The notes: generated by a model not told the origin, from the letters alone. Shown: positions 19,359 through 28,031, numbered from the stretch's first letter. The stretch: DNA of 64,000 nucleotides from Shinella yambaruensis (GCF_022899355.1 NZ_JALJCK010000005.1:124001-188000), one strand, 5' to 3'. Translations and numbers: made by a program.

Positions 19359-20189
19359 TCAGAGCATGCTGTCGATGAGGGCCGACATGGTGTCAACCGA
19401 CATGTCTCCCGAATAGCGCTTGCCGTTGATCAGGAAAGTCGGCGTCGCCGCGACGCCGAACTCCTTGGCGCCGCGCTCGCGCACCGCGTTCACATCATCC
19501 AGAAGCTTCTGGTTCGTCAAGCAGGCCTGGAAGCTCTCCTGTGTAAAACCGGCGAGTTTCGACATCTGCAGCAGCGCCTCGCGGCCGTCCTGCGCGGCGG
19601 CCCAGGTTTCCTGCTGCTTCATCAGCATGGAGATCATCGGGAAATACTGCGAGGCGTCCGAAAGCTCGGCCGGATTCTGCGGCTTGCAGCGCGCCAGCAT
19701 GAAGGCGGCGGCCGCGCGCGGATCGAACGGGAACTCGCGCATGACGAAGCGAACCTTGCCGCTGTCGACATACTTGGTCTTGATCGCGTCGAAGGTGTTG
19801 TTGTGGAAGGCTGCGCAATGCGGGCAGGTCGTCGACATGTATTCGACGATGGTGACCGGGGCATTGGCCTCGCCGAGCGCCATTTCCGGCAGCGCGCCTT
19901 CCTTCATCACCTCCGCCATGTCGACGTCGCCGTCGGCGGTGGGCACCTCGACGGACTTCGCCTCGGCGGCCGGCGCCTGGGCGGTCTCGGTCGTCGTGGT
20001 GGTCGTCGTTCCGGAGGAGGTGGCCGGCGTCGAGCTTGCGCTTTCGCCCGTCGTCTTCTGGCTGGTTTCGGGAGCCTTGGCGGTCTCCTCCTTCTTCTCG
20101 TCGGAGCAGGCAGCCAGCGTCACGGCGAGCGCCGCAACGGCAACGCCGGTCGCAAGGCGCTTCATCAGGCTCATTTCGGAAAGGGACAT
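19359..20189 (-). CDS. DsbA-family thiol-disulfide lipoprotein
   Basis: 276-residue exported thioredoxin-fold protein. The signal ends at lipobox LAAC (Cys28), so it is predicted to be a lipoprotein. A Thr/Ser/Ala/Glu-rich linker spans about residues 38-80. The DsbA/DsbG-like domain follows, with active site C122-P-H-C125 in YMSTTCPHCAAF and the cis-proline segment VAATPTFLING near the end. It is likely an envelope disulfide oxidase or isomerase. Start ATG at 20189 has CAGGAGA upstream; longer readings pass through a palindromic repeat. In this family of genomes the gene sits between smc and DUF721/mutY, as here. Confidence 0.92.
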   Translation of the reverse strand: MSLSEMSLMKRLATGVAVAALAVTLAACSDEKKEETAKAPETSQKTTGESASSTPATSSGTTTTTTTETAQAPAAEAKSVEVPTADGDVDMAEVMKEGALPEMALGEANAPVTIVEYMSTTCPHCAAFHNNTFDAIKTKYVDSGKVRFVMREFPFDPRAAAAFMLARCKPQNPAELSDASQYFPMISMLMKQQETWAAAQDGREALLQMSKLAGFTQESFQACLTNQKLLDDVNAVRERGAKEFGVAATPTFLINGKRYSGDMSVDTMSALIDSML

Positions 20190-20233
20190 GGTCTCTCCTG
20201 TCGGAAGGGATGGGAATTCTCGGGTCCATTGAC

Positions 20234-20275
20234 GCAATTCCGGAAAAAGCTTCCTTGCGCTTTTTCCGGAATTGC
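20234..20275. repeat. 17-bp perfect inverted repeat upstream of the DsbA-like gene
   Basis: GCAATTCCGGAAAAAGC (20234-20250) and its exact complement (20259-20275) flank an eight-base loop. It lies about 45 bases upstream of the DsbA-like start. The CCGGAATTGCTC end links it to the dispersed E-type elements at 20990 and 24528. Confidence 0.85.
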
Positions 20276-20384
20276 TCCGGGCACCCCCGTTATACCTGCT
20301 TTGGGGCGGGAACAAGCGGCGTTAAGGCAAGTAACTTCAAAGAATTGTGACCGTTCGATGGTCGGGGACGGGGCTTTCCGTCCC

Positions 20385-20906
20385 TTACCGGCGCCGGCCG
20401 AGCACCGCCGTGCCGAGCCGTTTCAGCGCCGCCTTCAGCGCGTCTCCCTCGATGCCGTCGACGAGGTCGTCGAGATGGCGGGCGGCCTCGCCGGTCAGCG
20501 GGCGCGGCTTGGCGCGACGGCCGGAATGCGGGCTCACCGGCTTCTGCACGATCTTCATCTGGCTCACGGCCGGAAAGCCGAAGAAGCCGTTGATGCGCTG
20601 GATGATCTCGCCCTGCTGGTGGCTGAGGAAGAGCGCGCGGGCACCCTCGCAGGCGATCGTCAGCACGCCCGGCTGGTGGCCGCCGCCCTCGCCCGTCATC
20701 TCGGAGGCGCGGCGCGGCCAGGTGATGCGCTCCGGCCGCGTGCATTCGGCAAATTCCGCCCCCGCGATCTCGTCCCACGAGCCGAGCAGCATGGTGTTGA
20801 TGCCGGCGCGCTTGGCCAGCACCGGATCGATGAGGTCGTTGGCCACTTCGCTGATCTGGACGATGCCGCGCCTCTGGCCGCGCCGGGGCGCCTTGCTGGT
20901 ATTCAC
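20385..20906 (-). CDS. DUF721 (DciA-like) protein
   Basis: 173-residue protein of the DUF721 family; the family includes DciA, the replicative-helicase operator of bacteria lacking DnaC. Conserved segments are WDEIAGAEFAECTRPERITWP and GVLTIACEGARALFLSHQQGEIIQRINGFFG (reported here as the two core blocks). GTG at 20906 is the likely start, with GGGAGC at suitable spacing; no upstream start is supported. It lies divergent from mutY with a repeat between. Whether this member loads DnaB is not shown by the sequence. Confidence 0.85.
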   Translation of the reverse strand: MNTSKAPRRGQRRGIVQISEVANDLIDPVLAKRAGINTMLLGSWDEIAGAEFAECTRPERITWPRRASEMTGEGGGHQPGVLTIACEGARALFLSHQQGEIIQRINGFFGFPAVSQMKIVQKPVSPHSGRRAKPRPLTGEAARHLDDLVDGIEGDALKAALKRLGTAVLGRRR

Positions 20907-20989
20907 GTATCCGCTCCCGATCGGGAAAATATTCCTGTTCCGGCGAAAAACCGACTTGAAGATCGCCGCCTGCTTCGCCAGTTATAGAA

Positions 20990-21028
20990 CAATTCCAGCA
21001 AAAGTGTGCGAGCGTTTTGCGTCCGGAG
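20990..21028. repeat. E-type short palindromic element between DUF721 and mutY
   Basis: CAATTCCAGCAAAAGTGTGC followed by GAGCGTTTTGCGTCCGGAG is an imperfect palindrome of the dispersed rhizobial AAAAGTGYG...GCGGTTTTGCG type. It lies in the divergent promoter region, 45 bases upstream of the mutY start. Confidence 0.65.
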
Positions 21029-21073
21029 CTGTGTTCGCATCATGGGTCGCATCGACCCCGTTTCAGGCACGTC

Positions 21074-22171
21074 ATGACCCAAGCGCCCCGCATCGCGGCA
21101 CCCGCCGATCTCGTTCTTGCCTGGTACGACCGGCACCACCGCGACCTGCCCTGGCGGGTGAGCCCGCCGATGGCGGCCCGTGGCGAAAGGCCCGATCCCT
21201 ACCGCGTCTGGCTCTCCGAAGTGATGCTGCAGCAGACGACGGTGCAGGCGGTCAAGGCCTATTTCGCCCTCTTCACCGGCCGCTGGCCGACGGTCACCGA
21301 CCTTGCGAAGGCCGAGACGGAGGACGTGATGAAGTCCTGGGCGGGCCTCGGATACTACGCCCGCGCGCGCAACCTCAAGAAATGCGCCGAAGCCGTCGCC
21401 TTCGAGCATGGCGGGGTGTTTCCCGACAGCGAGGACGGGCTGAAGGCCCTGCCCGGCATCGGCGACTATACCGCCGCGGCGATCGCCGCCATCGCCTTCA
21501 ACCGCAGGAGCGCGGTGCTGGACGGCAATGTCGAGCGCGTCATCTCCCGCCTCCACGCCATCGAAACGCCCCTGCCCGCGGCAAAGGCCGAGATGCGGGC
21601 GCTGGTGGCCGCCATGACGCCGGCGGACCGGCCGGGCGATTTCGCCCAAGCGATGATGGACCTCGGCGCGACGATCTGCACGCCGCGCCGGCCGGCCTGC
21701 GCGCTCTGTCCGCTCAATGCCGCCTGTCGCGTGCTGGGGCGCGAGGACCCGGAACTCTATCCGCGCAAGGCCGCGAAGAAGGAAAAGCCCGTGCGGCTCG
21801 GCGCCGCCTTCGTCGCCGAGGACGAGACGGGCGCGATCTTCCTGCGCAAGCGCGGGGAAACCGGCCTTCTCGGCGGCATGACCGAGGTGCCCGGCAGCGG
21901 CTGGACGGCCCGCATCGACGGCGAGACCGGCCCTGCCGCCGCGCCCTTTGCCGCCGACTGGCAGGCCTGCGGCACCGTCACCCATGTGTTCACGCATTTC
22001 GAGTTGCGCCTCTCCATCTACCGCTCCATGGTGCCGCGCCATGTGCAGGCCGGCGAGGGATGGTGGCAGGCGAAGGAGACGCTCGACGGCGAGGCGCTGC
22101 CGACCGTCATGAAGAAGGCGATAAGGCAGGCCATACCGGATGCGTTTGGGCGAATAGCGAATAGGGAGTAG
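21074..22171 (+). CDS. mutY: A/G-specific adenine glycosylase MutY
   Basis: 365-residue base-excision repair enzyme removing adenine mispaired with 8-oxoguanine. Visible elements: catalytic Glu49 in SEVMLQQT, helix-hairpin-helix LPGIGDYTA (126-134) followed by Asp150 in VLDGNVERV, and the [4Fe-4S] ligands C202-x6-C209-x2-C212-x5-C218. A C-terminal NUDIX-like domain (GAIFLRKRGETGLLGGM...) reads 8-oxoG. ATG 21074 is the first start before the conserved core. The last seven codons and the TAG stop are written by the left arm of a heptad repeat (22148-22171), so the extreme C terminus (GRIANRE) is repeat-derived. Confidence 0.95.
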   Translation: MTQAPRIAAPADLVLAWYDRHHRDLPWRVSPPMAARGERPDPYRVWLSEVMLQQTTVQAVKAYFALFTGRWPTVTDLAKAETEDVMKSWAGLGYYARARNLKKCAEAVAFEHGGVFPDSEDGLKALPGIGDYTAAAIAAIAFNRRSAVLDGNVERVISRLHAIETPLPAAKAEMRALVAAMTPADRPGDFAQAMMDLGATICTPRRPACALCPLNAACRVLGREDPELYPRKAAKKEKPVRLGAAFVAEDETGAIFLRKRGETGLLGGMTEVPGSGWTARIDGETGPAAAPFAADWQACGTVTHVFTHFELRLSIYRSMVPRHVQAGEGWWQAKETLDGEALPTVMKKAIRQAIPDAFGRIANRE

Positions 22172-22243
22172 CGAATAGCGGCATGCGATCGCCTGCGCTT
22201 TCTCTGTAAACCCTCTTCACTACTCCCTATTCGCTATTCGCCC
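22148..22243. repeat. Inverted pair of TAG-heptad arrays, copy 1 (mutY 3' end)
   Basis: Left arm: four tandem heptads CGAATAG, CGAATAG, GGAGTAG, CGAATAG at 22151-22178. Right arm: on the minus strand CGAATAG, CGAATAG, GGAGTAG at 22240-22220. Bases 22148-22171 and 22220-22243 are a perfect 24-bp inverted repeat. Each heptad ends in TAG, so all three frames are stopped. The mutY stop is the third TAG. Confidence 0.9.
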
Positions 22244-22260
22244 ATACAAGCGAGGAAAGC

Positions 22261-22878
22261 ATGAACAGCATCGACATCCGACACATCGTCTTCGACATCG
22301 GCAGGGTGCTGATCCATTACGATCCGCACATTCCCTATGCCCGCCTCATTCCCGACGATGCCGAGCGCAACTGGTTCTTCACCAATGTCTGCACGCATGA
22401 CTGGAACCTCGAACAGGACCGCGGCCGCGCCTGGGAGGACGCCGAGGCGCTGCTGATCGACGTGCATCCCGACCGCGCCGAGCACATCCGCGCCTTCCGC
22501 AAGCACTGGCACGAGATGGTCTCGCATGCCTATGTGGAAAGCGTCGCGATCATGGAGGCGCTGATCGCCGACGGCCGTGACGTGACCATGCTGACCAACT
22601 TCGCCGCCGATACCTTCAAGGAAGCGCGAAAACTCTACCCCTTCCTCGACATGCCGCGCGGCGTGACGGTTTCGGGCGAGATCGGCCTCATCAAGCCGGA
22701 CCGTGCGATCTACGAGAAGCACACGCGCGATTTCGGCCTCTCGCCGGCCCATACGCTGTTCATCGACGACGCCCCGGCCAATGTCGAGGGCGCGCGGCTC
22801 GCCGGCTGGAACGCGGTGCAGTTCACCGATCCGGAAAAGCTGAAGGCCGACCTTGCCGCGCACGGCATCGCGCTCTGA
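22261..22878 (+). CDS. HAD-superfamily hydrolase, YihX-like
   Basis: 205-residue haloacid dehalogenase-type phosphatase. Motif I is VFDIGRVLIHYDP (residues 9-21), with Gly where many HAD enzymes have the second Asp; this D-x-G-x-V-L form is that of YihX (glucose-1-phosphatase) relatives. Motif II is TMLTNF, motif III lysine is in GLIKPDRAIY, and motif IV is LFIDDAPANVEGARLAGW. A helical cap lies after motif I. It is a cytoplasmic sugar- or nucleotide-phosphate phosphatase by family; the substrate is unknown. It starts 18 bases after the mutY-side repeat and ends before a strong terminator. Confidence 0.88.
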   Translation: MNSIDIRHIVFDIGRVLIHYDPHIPYARLIPDDAERNWFFTNVCTHDWNLEQDRGRAWEDAEALLIDVHPDRAEHIRAFRKHWHEMVSHAYVESVAIMEALIADGRDVTMLTNFAADTFKEARKLYPFLDMPRGVTVSGEIGLIKPDRAIYEKHTRDFGLSPAHTLFIDDAPANVEGARLAGWNAVQFTDPEKLKADLAAHGIAL

Positions 22879-22894
22879 ACGGGCCTGAAAACCG

Positions 22895-22930
22895 AAACGC
22901 CCGGAGCCTTGCGGCTCCGGGCGTTTTCGC
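22895..22930 (+). terminator. Rho-independent terminator after the HAD gene
   Basis: AAACGCCCGGAGCC (22895-22908) and GGCTCCGGGCGTTT (22913-22926) form a 14-bp perfect stem with a four-base loop, followed by TCGC. The arms' A and T ends give the T-run. It is 16 bases after the stop. Confidence 0.85.
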
Positions 22931-23245
22931 ATTTCCGGGACTGAAGGTACGAAAACCGGAAAGGCGATATCCTGCCTGCCGGGCCGGTTGATCGGCCCCG
23001 GCTTTCCGCAACGATTTCCGTTGCTTGGCCTGATGTACTTTCGAGGTCACACTAAGCCATTGATGGTTAACATCACCTGAATCGCATGGATGGAAATTCG
23101 GGACAGGCGGTGCCGGCAAACCCTCCCCATCGAAAGCCACAGCCCCCGGTGCAGGGAACACCGGAGGCCGCAGCTGGAGAAACGGGTAATGGCGCTTGCC
23201 GGTCTTCGATTTTCGCATTTTCCGAACGGAAGACCGGTGGCCGCT
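22931..23245. other. Intergenic region between the HAD terminator and ccrM
   Basis: The gene-free gap is 367 bp in all (22879-23245). Beyond the terminator I see no gene with a ribosome-binding site; an antisense-like frame at 22823-23218 crosses the terminator and is rejected. GATGGTTAACATCACC (23062-23077) contains ATGGTTAA, an exact complement of the CtrA half-site TTAACCAT. CCGGTCTTC (23199-23207) and GAAGACCGG (23229-23237) form an inverted repeat just after the ccrM stop and may stabilise its 3' end. Confidence 0.5.
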
Positions 23246-24440
<1,195 letters not shown>

Positions 24441-24527
24441 CAAAGGCTGAACCTGTTGAACGGTTTCGGGAAATTTTCTGGACATGGCGTTGTTCCGCCA
24501 GCTGCGCTGGAGCGTTTGTTTCGCCGC

Positions 24528-24574
24528 GATTCCGGACGCAAAACCGCTTCGCACTTTTACCGGAATTGCTCTAG
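24528..24574. repeat. E-type short palindromic element upstream of the MNT gene
   Basis: GATTCCGGACGCAAAACCGC followed by TTCGCACTTTTACCGGAATTGCTCTAG, the fullest copy in the window of a short element common in Rhizobiaceae intergenic DNA. ATTCCGG and CCGGAAT make the outer arms. It ends ten bases before the MNT start codon. Confidence 0.75.
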
Positions 24575-24583
24575 AATGCCGGA

Positions 24584-24880
24584 ATGACGAAGAGCGAGAC
24601 CATAACGAGGCTGAAACAGCAGGCCGATGCCGTCCGGGCGCTCGGTGCCACCTCGCTCTATCTCTTTGGTTCCGTGGCGCGGAACGAAGCCGGCCCGGCA
24701 AGCGATCTCGACCTGTTCATCGACCACGACAGCGGGAAAGCCTTCTCGCTGGTCGATCTTGCCCGTATCAAGCTGCTGCTGGAGGATGAATTCGGCGGTG
24801 ATGTCGACATCACGACGCGCGACAGCCTGCATCCGCGGCTGAGGGACGGGATCGAACAATCGGCGATCCGCATCTTCTGA
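24584..24880 (+). CDS. MNT-type minimal nucleotidyltransferase (MntA-like antitoxin)
   Basis: 98-residue DNA polymerase beta-like nucleotidyltransferase. The signature LFGSVARNEAGPASDLDLFID gives G29-S30 and the metal aspartates D41 and D43. In characterised HEPN/MNT modules (for example HepT-MntA) this protein is the antitoxin and neutralises the HEPN RNase by AMPylating it. The stop TGA overlaps the ATG of the HEPN gene (TGATG), so they are co-translated. The MNT-first order matches the HEPN/MNT pattern. A short palindromic element lies directly upstream. Confidence 0.88.
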   Translation: MTKSETITRLKQQADAVRALGATSLYLFGSVARNEAGPASDLDLFIDHDSGKAFSLVDLARIKLLLEDEFGGDVDITTRDSLHPRLRDGIEQSAIRIF

Positions 24881-25221
24881 TGACGCGGGATGTCGGACCG
24901 GTTCTCCAGGACATGCTCGACACGATCGCCCTGGTCGATACGGCCCTCTCGGGAAAATCGCGAGAGGATCTCGGCAGGGATGCCATCTTGCGGCTGGCGA
25001 TCCAGCGGGCCATCGAAATCATCTCCGAGGCCAGCCGGCACATTCCCGACGAACTCCTGCAGCATACGCCCGATATCCCGTGGCGCGCCATCCGCGGCAT
25101 CGGCAACATCCTGCGCCACGAATACCATCGCATTGCCGACGACATGATCTGGACCGTCGTCGTGCGCGACCTGCCGGCCCTGCGCGTCGCGGTCGAGACG
25201 CTTGTCAGCAAGATCGAATAG
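24880..25221 (+). CDS. HEPN-domain (DUF86, HepT-like) putative RNase toxin
   Basis: 113-residue all-helical HEPN protein of the DUF86 family. AIQRAIEIISEASRHIPDELL is the second-helix core, and the active-site region reads RGIGNILRHEYHRIADDMIW. Canonical HepT has R-N-x-L-x-H-x-Y; here N76, L78, H80 and Y82 are kept, but the catalytic arginine position (75) is glycine, with R72 and R79 nearby. The protein may therefore be a variant subfamily with an altered or absent RNase activity. It is translationally coupled to the MNT gene. The usual toxin role is inferred from the family. Confidence 0.87.
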   Translation: MTRDVGPVLQDMLDTIALVDTALSGKSREDLGRDAILRLAIQRAIEIISEASRHIPDELLQHTPDIPWRAIRGIGNILRHEYHRIADDMIWTVVVRDLPALRVAVETLVSKIE

Positions 25222-25309
25222 ACGCCCCGCCTCGCCCGTCATGGAACAGCATCGCTGAGCCTTGCCGGCGTGGACGGCCGGCGTTTGCGGGGAAACGAGG
25301 AGGAAAGAC

Positions 25310-26980
25310 GTGCGTTTGAGAGCCGCCTTCATGCTTCTGGCGGGGCTTCTTGCCGCCACCGAGACGATTGCCGCCGACAAGACGATGATCGTGCTCGACG
25401 CGTCCGGCTCCATGTGGGGCCAGATCGGCGGGCGCAGCAAGATCGAGATCGCCCGCGAGACGCTGGGCACGGTGCTGAAATCCGTGCCCGCAGGCACCGA
25501 ACTCGGCCTGATGGTCTACGGCCACCGCGAAAAGGGCTCGTGCAGCGACATCGAGCTGGCCGTCGCGCCGGGCACGGGCACCGGGGAGGCGATCACCTCC
25601 TTCGTTTCGGGGCTGAGCCCCAAGGGCAAGACGCCGCTGACGCAATCCGTCGAGCAGGCGGCCGACATCCTCAAATATACCGAGGACAAGGCGACCGTCG
25701 TGCTGGTGACGGACGGGCTGGAGACCTGCGAGGCCGATCCCTGCGCGCTCGCCTCGGCGCTCGAAAGCAAGGGCGTCGACTTCACCACCCATGTCGTCGG
25801 CTTCGGCCTGACGGAGGAGGAAGGCCGGCAGGTCGCCTGCCTTGCCGAAAACACCGGCGGCAAGTATTTCCAGGCCTCCGATGCTTCCCAGCTCGTCGCC
25901 GCGCTGACGGAGACGGTGGCGGAAGCGCCGATGTCGAAGCCGGCCGAGGCCGTGGCGGAAGCGGAACCCGAGCCGGAGCCCGCCGTCGCGTTCAACACCG
26001 AGTTCGACAGCGTCCTTGCCGAAGGCGGCCCCTCGCTCGGCGACAACGACAATGTGTTCTGGCAGGTCTTCAAGGCGGATGCGGGCGGCAAGCCGGCCGG
26101 CGACACCCTGGAAAGCCAGTACAAGGGCAAGTTCTCCGGCAACTACCCGCCGGGCCAATATGTCGCGGTCGCGACGCTGCAAAGCGCGATCAGGCGGGAA
26201 GTGCCCTTCGAGGTGCAGGACGGCGCCGTCGCCAAACCCTTCGTCAACTTCGATGCCGGCCATGTGACGATCCATCCCAAGCGCACGCCCGAGGATGCCG
26301 AGGATGATGCCAATGCGGGCGTCGAGATCGCCTTCGGCGGCTATTCCACCACCTACTACGGCACGGCCAGGTTCTACGCCTCGGCCGGCGAACTGAAGCT
26401 GACCGGCAAGATCGGCCCGTCCATCGTCGCGGAGACGGTCGCCGTCAAGGCGGGCGAGACGATCGAGCGCGACCTCGTCATCGGTTCGGGCGTCGTGCTC
26501 AACAAGGCGGTCTATGCGGAGGGCGGGACGGCGGTCGATTCCGGCAACGTCTTCTTCGAGGTCGTCGCCGCCAGCAAGAACATCGACGGCACCCGCAAGA
26601 GCATCGCCTACAATTACGGCACCGGCACGAAGCTGGACGTGCCGCCGGGCGAGCATGTGCTGACGGCCAAACTCGGCTCGGCGACGGGCGAGATCCCCTT
26701 CACCATCAAGGCGGGGGAGATGAAGGAAGTCACCGTCAACATCAATGCCGGCGTCCTGGCGATCACCGCGCCCGGGGCGAGCTTCATCGAGATCCTCAGC
26801 GCCACGAAGGACATCCAGGGCAACCGCAAATCCATGTCCTACAATTACGGCGCCGAATGGCAGGACACGCTGCCGCCGGGGGACTATGTCGTCAACGTGA
26901 AATACGAGGGCGACGTCGCGCCGAAGGAGGCCAAGGCGACGGTGAAGGCCGGGGAGCGCTCGGAAGTGACGGTGCAGTAG
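25310..26980 (+). CDS. Secreted VWA-domain protein with C-terminal beta repeats
   Basis: 556-residue exported protein. The N terminus (VRLRAAFMLLAGLLAATETIA) is a signal peptide. The von Willebrand A domain, about residues 23-205, has the metal-ion site MIVLDASGSMWGQ (D-x-S-x-S) and VTDGLETC. A Glu/Pro-rich hinge follows, then about four beta-rich repeats, two of which share (S/T)K(N/D)I(D/Q)G(T/N)RKS and YNYG. These resemble PEGA/carboxypeptidase-regulatory modules for surface or protein binding. GTG 25310 is chosen for GAGGAGG at 25297-25303 and because it opens the signal peptide. Role unknown; family members bind partners in a metal-dependent way. Confidence 0.85.
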   Translation: MRLRAAFMLLAGLLAATETIAADKTMIVLDASGSMWGQIGGRSKIEIARETLGTVLKSVPAGTELGLMVYGHREKGSCSDIELAVAPGTGTGEAITSFVSGLSPKGKTPLTQSVEQAADILKYTEDKATVVLVTDGLETCEADPCALASALESKGVDFTTHVVGFGLTEEEGRQVACLAENTGGKYFQASDASQLVAALTETVAEAPMSKPAEAVAEAEPEPEPAVAFNTEFDSVLAEGGPSLGDNDNVFWQVFKADAGGKPAGDTLESQYKGKFSGNYPPGQYVAVATLQSAIRREVPFEVQDGAVAKPFVNFDAGHVTIHPKRTPEDAEDDANAGVEIAFGGYSTTYYGTARFYASAGELKLTGKIGPSIVAETVAVKAGETIERDLVIGSGVVLNKAVYAEGGTAVDSGNVFFEVVAASKNIDGTRKSIAYNYGTGTKLDVPPGEHVLTAKLGSATGEIPFTIKAGEMKEVTVNINAGVLAITAPGASFIEILSATKDIQGNRKSMSYNYGAEWQDTLPPGDYVVNVKYEGDVAPKEAKATVKAGERSEVTVQ

Positions 26981-27033
26981 GCTGGGAAATGGCGTTTTCG
27001 GCGAACGGCGGCACCCACCTGCATATGGCGGAG

Positions 27034-27190
27034 CCCCCCCTTCTGCCCTGCCGGGCATCTCCCCCTCAAGGGGGGAGATCGGGCGAGAAGCGAAAACCTT
27101 GCTCAACCGGCAATGCCGGAGATGCGCGAAACGGTGATCCATCCGATCTCCCCCCTTGAGGGGGAGATGCCCGGCAGGGCAGAGGGGGGG
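27034..27190. repeat. MITE-like element, type B copy 1
   Basis: Terminal inverted repeats at 27034-27080 and 27145-27190 match over 46 bases with a single-base insertion. Each begins with a run of C or G and contains GCCCTGCCGGGCATCTCCCC-type sequence. The 64-base spacer has GCGAAAACCTTGCTCAA, shared with copies 2 and 3. It lies between the VWA gene and the convergent ABM gene. Confidence 0.9.
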
Positions 27191-27274
27191 TAATCTCCAT
27201 CGTTCATACGCGATTGCCCCTTTCCACGAGCAGCGCGGGTTTCGCGTCTTGGGCTTGCGTCCGCACCACTCGCC

Positions 27275-27622
27275 TTACGCCGCATGAAAGGCCTGGCTGT
27301 CGTCCGGCGCCTCGTTGCGGTCGTTGAGGCCGTAGTCCCTGACGACGCCGGCGATGCGCAGCCGGTAGCTGTCGAGGATGCCGGCGCGGCCGAGGGCCTG
27401 GGCGGCGCGGTGCCGTTCGCTGGTCCGCCATGCCTTCACCGCCGCCTCGTCGCGCCAGAAGGAGAGCGACAGGAGCCGCGTCGGATCGGTGAGGCTGCGG
27501 AAGCGCTCGATCGAGATGAAGCCGTCGATATCGTCGAGCAGCGGGCGCAGGTCCCGGGCGGTGTCGAGATAGAGGTCGATGCGGCCGGGCGCCGGGACCA
27601 CCTCGAAAATGACGGCGATCAT
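27275..27622 (-). CDS. Antibiotic biosynthesis monooxygenase (ABM) domain protein
   Basis: 115-residue protein with the dimeric alpha+beta-barrel ABM fold: MIAVIFEVVPAPG as the first strand, then the FISIERFRSLTDPTRLLSLSFW strands and WRTSERHRAAQALGR, which carries the typical x-x-x-S-x-x-H-x-x-x helix around residues 64-78. Members are cofactor-less monooxygenases or heme-degrading enzymes; activity cannot be assigned. The ATG overlaps the stop of the upstream NIPSNAP gene by four bases (ATGA), so the two are co-translated, and an ArsR-type regulator is divergent to them. Confidence 0.85.
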   Translation of the reverse strand: MIAVIFEVVPAPGRIDLYLDTARDLRPLLDDIDGFISIERFRSLTDPTRLLSLSFWRDEAAVKAWRTSERHRAAQALGRAGILDSYRLRIAGVVRDYGLNDRNEAPDDSQAFHAA

Positions 27623-27948
27623 GGCGTCACCTTCGGCGCATGCGGCAGCGAGACGTTCTTCAGGAACAGCCGGTCCTCCATGAGGATGAAGCGCTCGCTG
27701 CGGGCGAAGTCATAGTTCTCCCGGCCGAGCGGGTCGGCGGCGAGGCGGGCGCGATAGGTCTCATAGGCGGCGAGGCTCTCGATGTTGTAGACGCCATAGG
27801 CGGTGGTGGCGTCGCCCTCGTGCGGGGCGAAATAGCCGACGAGATCGGCGCCGCAGCGCGGGATCGCCTCGCCCCAGTTGCGGGCATAGGCGGCGAAGGC
27901 GTCCTTGCGGAACGGGTCGATCCGGTAGCGGATGAAGCAGGTGATCAT
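27619..27948 (-). CDS. NIPSNAP family protein
   Basis: 109-residue protein with the NIPSNAP ferredoxin-like fold: MITCFIRYRIDPFRKDAFAAYARNW is characteristic (I-x-Y-x-I-x-P-x-x-x-x-x-F), followed by CGADLVGYFAPHEGDATTAYGVYNIESLAAYETYRARLA, of which the H-E-G and Y-x-x-Y elements are family marks. Start ATG 27948 has GAGGAG at 7-8 bases; the frame is open further upstream but passes through the promoter of the divergent regulator. It forms an operon with the ABM gene. Likely both are dimeric small-molecule-binding enzymes under the divergent regulator. Function unknown. Confidence 0.86.
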   Translation of the reverse strand: MITCFIRYRIDPFRKDAFAAYARNWGEAIPRCGADLVGYFAPHEGDATTAYGVYNIESLAAYETYRARLAADPLGRENYDFARSERFILMEDRLFLKNVSLPHAPKVTP

Positions 27949-28031
27949 CGTCGTCTCCTCGTCCTGGCGCAATCCCTTGCCGGAATTGCCCGTGCTTGCG
28001 ATGTCCCCTTTTCCCACATTGCCGAACGCGA

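Noticed and set aside
16806..20987. A 1393-codon open frame antisense to smc and the DsbA-like gene
   Set aside because: It runs through a palindromic repeat and a terminator and mirrors the GC-rich coiled coil of SMC; no ribosome-binding site or domain was seen.
22823..23218. A possible 131-aa gene on the minus strand between the HAD gene and ccrM
   Set aside because: It crosses the strong HAD terminator and overlaps the HAD 3' end, has no good ribosome-binding site and has low-complexity, Arg/Pro-rich composition.
27034..27190. Insertion sequence remnant with coding potential
   Set aside because: At 157 bp with mostly inverted repeat, it cannot encode a transposase; no partial transposase was found in any frame.
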